From Haloferax elongans ATCC BAA-1513 (GTDB lineage Archaea > Halobacteriota > Halobacteria > Halobacteriales > Haloferacaceae): a stretch of DNA of 64,000 bases. Shown here in pieces: positions 1 through 7,274 of the stretch. A model generated the notes under the pieces. That model was not told the origin of the DNA and searched no databases. It worked only from the letters and a program-made list of their open reading frames with translations. Position 1 is the stretch's first letter, and each line of letters opens with the position of its first letter. The stretch lies in contig NZ_AOLK01000022.1 of NCBI RefSeq assembly GCF_000336755.1, positions 44,276-108,275 on the forward strand. Reading direction: 5' to 3'. Made by a program: the position numbers and the translations under genes.

Positions 1-443
1 TCCCGCCGCAACGTCGTAACTCGGTCCCACAGCGGCCGCACGATACCGAAGACTACTGCACCGGCGGTGTCGGCCACGATGTCGATAGCGGTGTCTTCCA
101 GATAGAACGCGAGCGACCAGTTGACCCAGAAGTCCGTGAAGAGACGTTCGTACACTTCGAACCACGTCCCGATAGCGGCGACAGCCATCGGGAGGACGAG
201 GAACAACGCGACGGGCGAACGCAACAGTCGCGGCTTGAGGACGAAGAGTATCGCGGCGACGCCGAACCCGGAGGCCGCGTGGACGAAGATGTCCCACCAC
301 CAGATGCGTGAGTAAAGAAACAGTGCCATACTGGTGAAATGCGTCACGGTGACCGCAGCACCCCAGACTCCGACGGCCGCCATCTCGCCCGGGCGCTCTT
401 CCCACCGAGGGAGCACCAGTTGTTGCCACGTTCGCTTCAGCAT
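1..443 (-). CDS. YjdF/DUF2238-like integral membrane protein (partial, 3' end outside window)
   Basis: Reading leftward from an ATG at 443, 147 codons stay open to the window edge, so the C-terminus is missing. The product is a multi-pass membrane protein with hydrophobic stretches at about residues 22-45, 55-70 and 78-95. It carries the signature WWWDIFVHAASGFG (48-61), FEVYERLFTDFW (95-106) and LEDTAIDIVAD (115-125). The next gene (708-1274) has the same three blocks in the same order, so the two are tandem paralogues. The pattern resembles the YjdF/DUF2238 membrane family, whose function is not established. Two 16-bp repeats sit just upstream of the start. Being a gene is well supported by the paralogue; the family name is tentative. 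Confidence 0.7.
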   Translation of the reverse strand, partial: MLKRTWQQLVLPRWEERPGEMAAVGVWGAAVTVTHFTSMALFLYSRIWWWDIFVHAASGFGVAAILFVLKPRLLRSPVALFLVLPMAVAAIGTWFEVYERLFTDFWVNWSLAFYLEDTAIDIVADTAGAVVFGIVRPLWDRVTTLRR

Positions 444-455
444 TCGTAGTGGGAG

Positions 456-501
456 TGACGCGGTGCGTCGAAGGGCTCGGATGGCTGACGCGGTGCGTCG
501 A
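456..501. repeat. Two direct copies of a 16-bp palindromic repeat
   Basis: TGACGCGGTGCGTCGA occurs at 456-471 and identically at 486-501, a 30-bp period. Each copy contains a perfect inverted repeat, GACGC-GGT-GCGTC. The copies lie 13 and 43 bp upstream of the start codon of the leftmost gene, where a regulator could bind. Three helical turns would put both sites on the same DNA face. Operator function is inference. Confidence 0.45.
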
Positions 502-707
502 TAGTGTCTCTTGGCTGTTCGAAATGCGGGGGTCCCCGTTGTCGCATGGAGGATACAATGAGAATCGCCGGTATGTACGTTTTCCCGACGGCGTGACACC
601 TACCGAGTTAATTTAATGACTGCTTACTGGGTGTGAGATGTGGGGTACTGTGACGTTTTATTCCCAGACGAGGTGGGAGACTGGCCGACGTGAGCCGGTC
701 TGTGGTT

Positions 708-1274
708 TCAGTTGGTCTGCTCTTCGTTCGTGGAGGTCCGGTCGCCACCGTCTGAGCGGAGAGTTGCAGGGTGCTGCCGGTGCTCAGTGCCCGAGTGGGA
801 CGTCGTGGAAGTCGGGCCACGCCGAGTGAGCACGTTCACGAGGGCGACGAATCCGAGCGCTCCGACAGCGTCGACGACGAGGTCGACAATCGTGTCTTCG
901 ATGTAGTAGGCCGTCGACCACCCGTACCAGAAGTCCTTGAACAGGTACTCGTACACCTCGAATCCGGAACCGATAGCGAGGACGATGCCAGCGACGACCA
1001 CGGGTGCACGGTGACGAACGAACGTCTTCGGAAAGACGAGGAACAACACGCCAGCGACGCCGAATCCCGAAAGCGAGTGGGTGAGTAGGTCCCACCACCA
1101 GATTTTCGTGTAGATGTTGTACGCCAGCCCACCGAAGTGGAGCACGCTGACGAACACCGCCCACACGCCGACGAACACCCAGAGCCACGGCTGGCGGGCG
1201 AGAGCGACTCGTCGCATTAGTGACTCTGACCCGTCTGTGGGTGTGGCGTTCGGCTCGGGCGGTGCGCTTTCCAT
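708..1274 (-). CDS. YjdF/DUF2238-like integral membrane protein
   Basis: 188-residue membrane protein, paralogous to the gene at 1-443. A polar N-terminus (1-28) is followed by about four hydrophobic helices (31-52, 68-82, 90-104, 130-149) and a hydrophilic tail. Conserved blocks are WWWDLLTHSLSGFG (59-72), FEVYEYLFKDFW (105-116) and IEDTIVDLVVD (125-135), rich in acidic and histidine residues within the membrane. The ATG at 1274 was chosen because an AT-rich TATA-like stretch (around 1333-1340) precedes it; an internal ATG twenty codons later is possible. No function is known. A role in membrane transport or sensing would be a guess. Confidence 0.75.
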   Translation of the reverse strand: MESAPPEPNATPTDGSESLMRRVALARQPWLWVFVGVWAVFVSVLHFGGLAYNIYTKIWWWDLLTHSLSGFGVAGVLFLVFPKTFVRHRAPVVVAGIVLAIGSGFEVYEYLFKDFWYGWSTAYYIEDTIVDLVVDAVGALGFVALVNVLTRRGPTSTTSHSGTEHRQHPATLRSDGGDRTSTNEEQTN

Positions 1275-1404
1275 AGAGGAAGTACGCGAGGGGAGGGCAT
1301 AGTTAGGGACAAGTGTATCGTGATACTCGCTTGATAAATGCTTTCTCCCCTGTCGCCGCGTGCTGATTAACGAGACAGAAATGGTGAGACCGAACGTAAG
1401 TGGA

Positions 1405-1746
1405 CTAGTCTCGCCAGGGGGCGTCGTCCCGAGGTGGTGAAAACACGTCGATGCCGACGACTGGTTCGTCACCACGGTTCTCCGCGCCGTGTGCTTCACC
1501 ACCGGCAAGAGAGTACGAATCACCGGGGGCCACCACGACCTCGTCGCCGTCGTCGAGAACGAACGTCAGTTCACCGGCCACGATGTAGCCGACCTGTTCG
1601 TGCGGGTGCTCGTGAACCGGCACCGTCGCGCCGGGTTCGATGCGGAAGTGCTGTACGTTCATCTTCTCGCCGCCGGCGAGGATAGCCAGGTGAACGTCTT
1701 CGACCGCCTCGGTCGGGGACACGTCGTCGATGGAAATTCGTTCCAT
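1405..1746 (-). CDS. Small single-domain cupin protein
   Basis: 113-residue protein made of one cupin_2 beta-barrel. The first cupin motif is visible as VPVHEHPHEQVGYIVAGEL, giving two or three histidines and a glutamate that normally bind a divalent metal. The second motif contributes the histidine in AGGEAHGAEN. Such stand-alone cupins range from isomerases and dioxygenases to small-molecule sensors, so the substrate cannot be told. It is divergently transcribed from the zinc-ribbon gene at 1825 across a 78-bp gap. A TATA-like GTTTACT on the minus strand lies about 26 bp before its ATG, suggesting a leaderless transcript. Confidence 0.85.
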   Translation of the reverse strand: MERISIDDVSPTEAVEDVHLAILAGGEKMNVQHFRIEPGATVPVHEHPHEQVGYIVAGELTFVLDDGDEVVVAPGDSYSLAGGEAHGAENRGDEPVVGIDVFSPPRDDAPWRD

Positions 1747-1824
1747 GGTACCAACTCACGTTCAGAGGGAGTAAACCCGCCGCCCGTCCGAAGGTTCAAA
1801 TCGGAATACGAGGAAGTGACGACT

Positions 1825-2364
1825 ATGTACGCGGTCGTGGGCTGTACGGAGTGTGCGAACATGTGGTTGCTATCGGACCCTGACAGGTCGGAGACGGCGA
1901 CGTGTTCGCGGTGCGGTCGGCGTCATCAGACGAAGAAGTTGCGGCGGTTCTTCGAGACCGAGGACCGCGACGCTGCGAGACAGGCACGGGCGGCGCTCTT
2001 GGCGAAGAAACACGGCGACAGCGAGGCGTTCTCGCAGGTTGCACACGTCTCCGAACTCGACAGACAGGTCGAGCAGTCGGGTGTCGACGACCGGGAATAC
2101 CTCGAAGGGTTCGGTCTCGACGCCGACGAGGTATTCGACGCGGGAGAGCGCGCCGAGCGTGGCCGTGCGTCGTCGTCCGGGGCCACCGACCGACTGACTG
2201 CGATTAAGAACGCCATCCGAGCAGGAGACCGGCCAACGGAAGACGAAATCGTCGCGACCGCGACCGAGAACGGTGTCCCGGAGGACAAGGCTCGCGACCT
2301 CTTGGAAAAACTTCGCCGACGAGGCGAGGTTTCGGAGTCCGGCGGTCGATACCGACTTCTCTAA
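1825..2364 (+). CDS. DUF5817-type zinc-ribbon and winged-helix protein
   Basis: 179-residue soluble protein conserved in haloarchaea (DUF5817 as I recall it). Residues 1-33 hold a zinc ribbon with two CxxC knuckles, CTEC and CSRC, followed by basic RRHQTKKLRRF. The middle is charged and helical. The C-terminal 50 residues (about 130-179) look like a winged helix, with DEIVATATENG then KARDLLEKLRRRGEV ending in YRLL. This resembles the MCM or GINS-associated winged-helix pattern ending in a wing and suggests nucleic-acid binding. The frame is open further upstream, but the ATG at 1825 directly begins the ribbon and has a TATA-like element about 30 bp before it. Function unknown. Confidence 0.8.
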   Translation: MYAVVGCTECANMWLLSDPDRSETATCSRCGRRHQTKKLRRFFETEDRDAARQARAALLAKKHGDSEAFSQVAHVSELDRQVEQSGVDDREYLEGFGLDADEVFDAGERAERGRASSSGATDRLTAIKNAIRAGDRPTEDEIVATATENGVPEDKARDLLEKLRRRGEVSESGGRYRLL

Positions 2365-2391
2365 CTCGCAGTCGGGGGAGTCGCCCGCGAC

Positions 2392-2541
2392 TCAGAGGAA
2401 GCCCAAGAGCTTCGCGATAGTGAGTGTGGATGCGACGACGCCGAGTGCCAACTTCAGGAGCCGCAAGGCTACCGCGACGCGACGGACCTCGTCGTGGTCG
2501 TCGTTCGATTCGGAGTCGAAACTGGCGGGAGGGTCGAACAT
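2392..2541 (-). CDS. 49-residue single-span membrane protein
   Basis: Short gene from ATG at 2541 to TGA at 2392-2394. The first 20 residues are acidic (MFDPPASFDSESNDDHDEV). They are followed by an amphipathic RRVAVALRLLKLAL and a hydrophobic C-terminal helix ending in IAKLLGFL. It faces the zinc-ribbon gene, with stops 25 bp apart. The strongly haloarchaeal composition and clean start and stop support a real microprotein. I do not recognise a family. Confidence 0.5.
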   Translation of the reverse strand: MFDPPASFDSESNDDHDEVRRVAVALRLLKLALGVVASTLTIAKLLGFL

Positions 2542-2806
2542 GGGAGGGGATGGGAGTGTGGATACGCCCGCCGGTACTCGCCGGACGGACGCGTTTGAAT
2601 CCTACCGGCGAGCGGAGAATAAAATCGAGCCACGGAAGCGGAGTGAAAGTAAAACACGATGCCATCTCGCATGTCGGTACTTCGGCAGTGTCTGACGGTG
2701 GAATAGAGACAGTTCGAGGTGTTTAAGTAAAGTGAAAGTGAAACCGAATTTCTGTCACACTGTAACCACCGTGGTCCGCTGTTTTGCCGAGCACTCGGGG
2801 AATGTG

Positions 2807-3049
2807 CTACTCGGGCGACGTGAAAGACGACAGAACCCGCGTCCGTTTGGCTGCGGCGACCAGTGCTGCCACCAGTAGCGAGTCACCAGTCCCGAACGCG
2901 ATGGCAAAGAGCGCGATTCCCACGACTGCCGAGAACGAAGTGAGCAGGTCGCCTCCGAAGAGAAGGTCGAAGACGACGATGTCACCCATCTCCAACATCC
3001 CCGAGAGCAGTCGCCGAGTGAAGGCGGTGCCTCCACTCATCGGCGGCAC
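2807..3049 (-). CDS. Small membrane protein coupled to DUF2892 gene
   Basis: 80-residue protein with two hydrophobic helices (about 22-50 and 53-68). They flank a short loop, FGTGDS, and a basic C-terminal end, AAKRTRV. Its start lies 13 bp inside the end of the DUF2892 gene upstream, so translation is probably coupled and the two may form a membrane pair. No catalytic motif is visible. The 265 bp beyond its stop, up to 2541, contain only AT-rich tracts that could be promoter or terminator sequence. Confidence 0.6.
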   Translation of the reverse strand: MPPMSGGTAFTRRLLSGMLEMGDIVVFDLLFGGDLLTSFSAVVGIALFAIAFGTGDSLLVAALVAAAKRTRVLSSFTSPE

Positions 3050-3252
3050 GCTCCGTCACCGTCGCACGTCGTGTCGATGCTGAACAACCAATTGCAGCCA
3101 CAGAATCCCGTGACGGCGTTCTGGACCAGTCCCAGACCCGCAATTCCGGTCGTTGCCGCCATCGCCCGCCGCCCAACTCGGAAAGCGGAGACGGCAACGG
3201 CGAGTAGCCAGAGTCCGAGGATTCGGTCGGATGTTCCAACGTTTTGTCGCAT
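3037..3252 (-). CDS. DUF2892 (YgaP-type transmembrane) protein
   Basis: 71-residue membrane protein starting MRQNVGTSDRILG, the typical opening of the DUF2892 family. That family forms the two-helix transmembrane part of rhodanese-membrane proteins such as YgaP. Here the domain stands alone, with helices at about residues 11-28 and 33-50. The C-terminal half carries the cysteines FCGCNWLF and TTCDGDGACRR, five or so in 25 residues, which is unusual for this family and may indicate metal or thiol chemistry. It overlaps the following membrane gene by 13 bp and is divergent from the HTH_10 regulator across 135 bp. Confidence 0.75.
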   Translation of the reverse strand: MRQNVGTSDRILGLWLLAVAVSAFRVGRRAMAATTGIAGLGLVQNAVTGFCGCNWLFSIDTTCDGDGACRR

Positions 3253-3387
3253 GTGTAGACGACGGTGCGCAGAGCGGAAGTCGATACAGCCGAATCTGTT
3301 TGAGGGGTTTAACTCAAGCACCTGGGGTGTGAGGACGGTCGGCACTCCCCGACGCTGTTTTGTGGCCGCGTGTTGGGGTGTGTTCGT

Positions 3388-4044
3388 ATGAAGCGGGTCC
3401 GAATCACGCTCTCTCCGCCCGAGGCATATCTCCCTCCGGTTTACCGTCTTCTCACCCGAGAGACGACCTACCTCTCGGACGTCGCCATCGTCAACTGGAA
3501 CGTCACGGAACCGCCGGTCGGGTTCCTTCTTCTGGTCCGCGGGGACTATCACCGCCTCGGCGACGCACTCGAAACAGCCGAGAACGTGCGCGACTTCGAA
3601 CTCTTCCCGAACGGCGACGAGGAAGCGTACTGCTTTCTCGCCGCTGCGGGTGTCACGGCAGGCCGCGTGTTGTTCGAGAACTTCACGCGCGAAGACGTCC
3701 TCACCGTCCCGCCTATCGAGTGTCACGACGACGGTAGCAGCACGTTCACGCTCGTCGGGACAGACAGCGCGATTCAAGCCGCAGTCGAAGGGGTTCCGAA
3801 CGACGTACCGGTGACTGTCGATGCGGTTGGGTCGGGACCAGTCGCCGCGGGCGACCCCAGGCGGTCGCTCTCCCCGCGACAGCGAGAGGCAGTACAGACG
3901 GCACTTCGGCTCGGCTATTACGACGTTCCGCGCGCGGTGACCACCGCCGATGTCGCCGAGGAGCTTGGCTGTTCGACTGCGACGGCCTCGGAACACCTGC
4001 GACGGGCGGAGTTGCGAATCGTCTCGTCGCTCTTCGGCGAGTAG
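3388..4044 (+). CDS. HTH_10 (bacterio-opsin activator-type) transcriptional regulator
   Basis: 218-residue regulator of the haloarchaeal Bat-like class. Residues 1-150 form a sensory or ligand region starting MKRVRITLSPP, with no PAS or GAF motif that I can identify. The C-terminal HTH_10 domain begins at LSPRQREAVQTAL (about 161) and contains VTTADVAEELGCSTATASEHLRR, the family's characteristic helix-turn-helix. An upstream ATG six codons earlier is possible, but the 3388 start matches the usual MKRVRI opening. It is divergent from the DUF2892 operon, which is its likeliest target. Both promoters would lie in 3253-3387, where TTGAG and CTCAA flank a TTTAA core. Confidence 0.8.
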   Translation: MKRVRITLSPPEAYLPPVYRLLTRETTYLSDVAIVNWNVTEPPVGFLLLVRGDYHRLGDALETAENVRDFELFPNGDEEAYCFLAAAGVTAGRVLFENFTREDVLTVPPIECHDDGSSTFTLVGTDSAIQAAVEGVPNDVPVTVDAVGSGPVAAGDPRRSLSPRQREAVQTALRLGYYDVPRAVTTADVAEELGCSTATASEHLRRAELRIVSSLFGE

Positions 4045-4077
4045 CGAAATCGAGAAAACCGGTTCGTTGGGGCTGTT

Positions 4078-5289
4078 CTATCGACCGAGTTCGGCGTGCG
4101 CGCTGGAGAGGTTTCGCGAGGCGAGCGCGGAGAGAAGCGAGAGTTCGCCCGCGAGGGAACCGACGGCGATTGCCTCCGCGAGAGCGTCGGCGTTCGACCC
4201 CGCCGGGTCGCCGCCGCCGCGGACGCCGAGGATGCCGAGGCCTTCAGACTGCGTCGGCAGTTTGGTGCCGCCACCGACGGTGCCGACTTCCAGTGAGGCG
4301 ATCGAGACCGAGACGTAGAGGTCGCCGTCCTGCACTTCGGCGGTGGTGATGGCGTTCGCCCCCTCGACGACCTGCGCTTCGTCCTGCCCGGTCGCGAGGA
4401 ACATCGCGGCGACGACGTTCGCGACGTGGGCGTTGAAGCCGAAGCTAGCGGCTTTCGCCGACCCGATGAGGTTCTTTCGCGTGTTGAGTTCCGCAATCGC
4501 TTCGGGCGTCGTGTGGAGTCGGTCTTCGACGATTTCCCGCGGGATGCGAACGTCGGCCGTGACGCTGCGGCCGCGGCCTTCGACAGCGTTGATAGCGGCA
4601 GGCTTCTTGTCGGTACAGAGGTTCCCCGAGACGGCGACGAGAGAGGCGGTGGTCTCCTCTTCGATGACTTGGCAGGCCGCTTCGGTTGCGATGGTAACCA
4701 TGTTCATCCCCATCGCGTCTTTGGTGTCGTAGCGGAAGCGCAGGAAGACCGAGTTGCCGACGGCGTACGGAGTCACGTCAAGCAGTTCGCCGTGGTTCGT
4801 CGTCTCCTCGGCCGCGTCTTTGAGCGTCTGGAAGTTCTCGCGGGCCCACGAGACGAGCGCTTCGGCCTCGGCGACGTCGTCCACGCGGAAGACGGGTGCG
4901 CGGGTCATGCCCGACTTGAGGACGCGAGCGGTCGCGCCACCAGCGCTGTTGATGACCGAACACCCGCGGTTGACCGACGCGAGGAGCGCGCCCTCGGTGG
5001 TCGCAAGCGGGAGGTACTTCTCGCCGTCGACGGAGCCACCGTCGATTTCGACGGGGCCGGCGACGCCCATCGGCACCTGAATGGCACCGACCATGTTCTC
5101 GATGGCCGTATCGGCGGCTTCGGCGGGGAAGCCGTAGTTACCGACCGAATCGAGGGACGCACCCGACTGGGATTCGACGAGGAGGCGACGTGCCTCGGCG
5201 GCGGTGTCGGCGTCGGCGTGTGCTTCGAGTTCGTGGAGGCGGAGTTCACCCTCCCGAACGCGGTCGGCGAGGGACGCGGCGTCTGTCAT
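4078..5289 (-). CDS. hmgA: 3-hydroxy-3-methylglutaryl-CoA reductase (NADPH)
   Basis: 403-residue class I HMG-CoA reductase. It reduces HMG-CoA to mevalonate with NADPH, the committed step of isoprenoid synthesis for archaeal ether lipids and carotenoids. Visible motifs are ENMVGAIQVPMGVAGP (64-79), the catalytic glutamate in ATTEGAL (Glu99), the dinucleotide loop DAMGMNM (191-197), the catalytic lysine in CTDKKP (Lys228), an aspartate in TGQDEAQ (Asp303) and the C-terminal histidine in SSAHAELGR (His398). It is soluble, lacking the eukaryotic membrane domain. This enzyme is the target of mevinolin-type statins in Haloferax, hence its use as a resistance marker. It is divergent from the amidohydrolase gene across 105 bp, and the length equals that known for Haloferax. 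Confidence 0.97.
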   Translation of the reverse strand: MTDAASLADRVREGELRLHELEAHADADTAAEARRLLVESQSGASLDSVGNYGFPAEAADTAIENMVGAIQVPMGVAGPVEIDGGSVDGEKYLPLATTEGALLASVNRGCSVINSAGGATARVLKSGMTRAPVFRVDDVAEAEALVSWARENFQTLKDAAEETTNHGELLDVTPYAVGNSVFLRFRYDTKDAMGMNMVTIATEAACQVIEEETTASLVAVSGNLCTDKKPAAINAVEGRGRSVTADVRIPREIVEDRLHTTPEAIAELNTRKNLIGSAKAASFGFNAHVANVVAAMFLATGQDEAQVVEGANAITTAEVQDGDLYVSVSIASLEVGTVGGGTKLPTQSEGLGILGVRGGGDPAGSNADALAEAIAVGSLAGELSLLSALASRNLSSAHAELGR

Positions 5290-5394
5290 GCTCCGACGTT
5301 TTCGGCCCCGGCCCAAACGGGTTCCGGTTTTCCCACTCTCGGTAGGACCGCGAACGCCCGAACGACTTTGGCTTCCCGCCTCGGGGTCACACGT

Positions 5395-6936
5395 ATGACT
5401 GCGGCAGCGGACCTCGTCCTCACGAACGCCGAGGTACATACCCTCGAATCGCCCGACGAGACCCACGAGGCGGTGGCTATCCGAGACGGTCGAATCGTCC
5501 GCGTGGGTCGCGCGTACGACATCGAACTCCTCGCTGGTGTCGAGACACGCGTCGTCGACTGCGGCGGGAAGGTCGTCCTCCCCGGCTTTATCGACGCCCA
5601 CACGCACCTCCCGATGGTCGGGCGGTCACTCGTCCACGCCGACCTCTCGGAGGCTGATTCGGTCGCCGATGCACTCGATGTGCTCCGCGAGCGGGCGGCC
5701 GAAGTAGACGACGGAGACTGGGTTCTCGGCTTTGGCTACGACGAGAGCACGTGGGACGAGACTCGCTATCTCACCCGCGACGACCTCGACGCCGTCTCCG
5801 ACTCCGCTCCCGTCGTCGCCTTCCGCGAAGACATGCACACCGCTGGCGTCAACTCGGTCGTGCTCGACCGCTTCGGCGACGAGATGCCCGACGACTGCAT
5901 CCAGACCTCGGGTACCGACGACAGGGCCACGGGCGTCATCGTCGAGGAGGCCATCGACGTACTCTGGGACGTGACCGAACCCGACCGCGAGGAGATGGCC
6001 GAACTCGTCCACGCCGCACAGGACTATGCGACTGCCCACGGCGTCACCGGCATTCACGACATGGTTCGCGGGTCACGCGCACCCGAGGTCTACCGCGACC
6101 TCGACCTCGCGGGCGAGTTGGACCTGCGCGTCCGAATCAACTACTGGTCGGACCACCTCGACGCCCTCCGCGAGGTCGGCCTACGGTCGAATCACGGTAG
6201 GGGTCTCGTCACCACTGGTGCAATCAAGACGTTCACCGACGGGAGTTTCGGCGGGCGGACCGCGAAGCTCTCGAACCCATACACTGACGCTCCCGAGGAG
6301 ACAGGCCAGTGGGTCGTAGACCCCGACGAGGTACACGAACTCGTCGCCGACGCGGCCGCGGCAGGGTATCAACTCTCTGCCCACGCAATCGGCGACCTCG
6401 CAATCGACACCGTCCTCGACGCCTACGAGGCGACCGACGACCCGCGGGGCGCTCGCCATCGCGTCGAACACGTCGAACTCGCATCCGACGAGGCAATCGA
6501 ACGCTTCGCCGACCTCGGTGTCGTCGCCTCGGTGCAACCGAACTTCCTGAAGTGGGCCGACGACGACGGCCTCTACGCTGACCGATTGGGCGAGCGCCGC
6601 CTCCAGACCAACCGCTACCGCGACCTCCTCGACGCCGGTGTCGACCTCGCGTTCGGAAGTGACTGCATGCCACTGGACCCGCTTCTCGGCGTCGACCTCG
6701 CGACGAACCATCCCGACCCGGAACAGTCGCTTACCGTCACCGAAGCGCTCCGAGCCTACACGTCCGGAAGTGCCTACGCCGGATTCGACGAGAACCGACT
6801 GGGGACAGTTACACCGTGGAAAGAAGCCGACGTGGTCGTCCTCGACGAGTCGCCGTGGGAGGCAGAGTCGATTCGCGACATCGACGTGGCGATGACTATC
6901 GTCGCCGGCCGGGTCGTCTTCGAGCGCGACGCCTGA
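5395..6936 (+). CDS. YtcJ-like metal-dependent amidohydrolase
   Basis: 513-residue member of the amidohydrolase superfamily, amidohydrolase_3 (YtcJ) branch. It starts with the small beta-sandwich segment, then FIDAHTHLP (metal histidines at about 69 and 71), IKTFTDGSFGG (conserved lysine region near 278), LSAHAIGD and RVEHVE (further metal histidines), and FGSDCMPLDP (the closing aspartate). All metal positions are present, so it should be active. Family members hydrolyse N-acyl, formamide or cyclic amide bonds, and the substrate cannot be predicted. The start was chosen at the ATG immediately preceding the canonical AADLVLTNAEVHTLE opening. A long open frame continues upstream, antisense to hmgA, but is not coding. 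Confidence 0.85.
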   Translation: MTAAADLVLTNAEVHTLESPDETHEAVAIRDGRIVRVGRAYDIELLAGVETRVVDCGGKVVLPGFIDAHTHLPMVGRSLVHADLSEADSVADALDVLRERAAEVDDGDWVLGFGYDESTWDETRYLTRDDLDAVSDSAPVVAFREDMHTAGVNSVVLDRFGDEMPDDCIQTSGTDDRATGVIVEEAIDVLWDVTEPDREEMAELVHAAQDYATAHGVTGIHDMVRGSRAPEVYRDLDLAGELDLRVRINYWSDHLDALREVGLRSNHGRGLVTTGAIKTFTDGSFGGRTAKLSNPYTDAPEETGQWVVDPDEVHELVADAAAAGYQLSAHAIGDLAIDTVLDAYEATDDPRGARHRVEHVELASDEAIERFADLGVVASVQPNFLKWADDDGLYADRLGERRLQTNRYRDLLDAGVDLAFGSDCMPLDPLLGVDLATNHPDPEQSLTVTEALRAYTSGSAYAGFDENRLGTVTPWKEADVVVLDESPWEAESIRDIDVAMTIVAGRVVFERDA

Positions 6937-7274
6937 GACCGAACGAGCGACAGAACCGCCGTACTGAACCTTCTTCGAACAAAAATCGACTCGAACGCTG
7001 TCAGCGGAACGATTCTTCGAGCGTTCGCCGATAGCGAGTACTTCGTCAATAGGAGTGCTGGAACCATCACCGATTATCCATGCGTCTTCATTCAGTAGCA
7101 ATTTTACAGTATTGAGTGCTCATAGCAGGATTTTTCGTCGAAGTGAGAGCAATTAGTGGCAACTATTCTCCCGTAGTAGCCATTGAGATAGAGTATTCAC
7201 CCCGCCACTGGCGACATTGAAGAAATATATTTTTCAATGATGCGCTCTGACGCTTATCGTATCGAACTATAATC
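6937..7274 (+). promoter_or_regulatory. Intergenic region with nadA promoter and a 25-bp palindrome
   Basis: 338 bp without a gene, clearly richer in A and T than its flanks. CATTGAA (7215-7221) and TTCAATG (7233-7239) form a perfect inverted repeat around an 11-bp AT-only core. A TATA-like TTATC lies about 7253-7258, some 20 bp before the nadA ATG. The palindrome therefore sits immediately upstream of the likely core promoter, where an activator or repressor could act. No other feature is visible. Confidence 0.5.
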
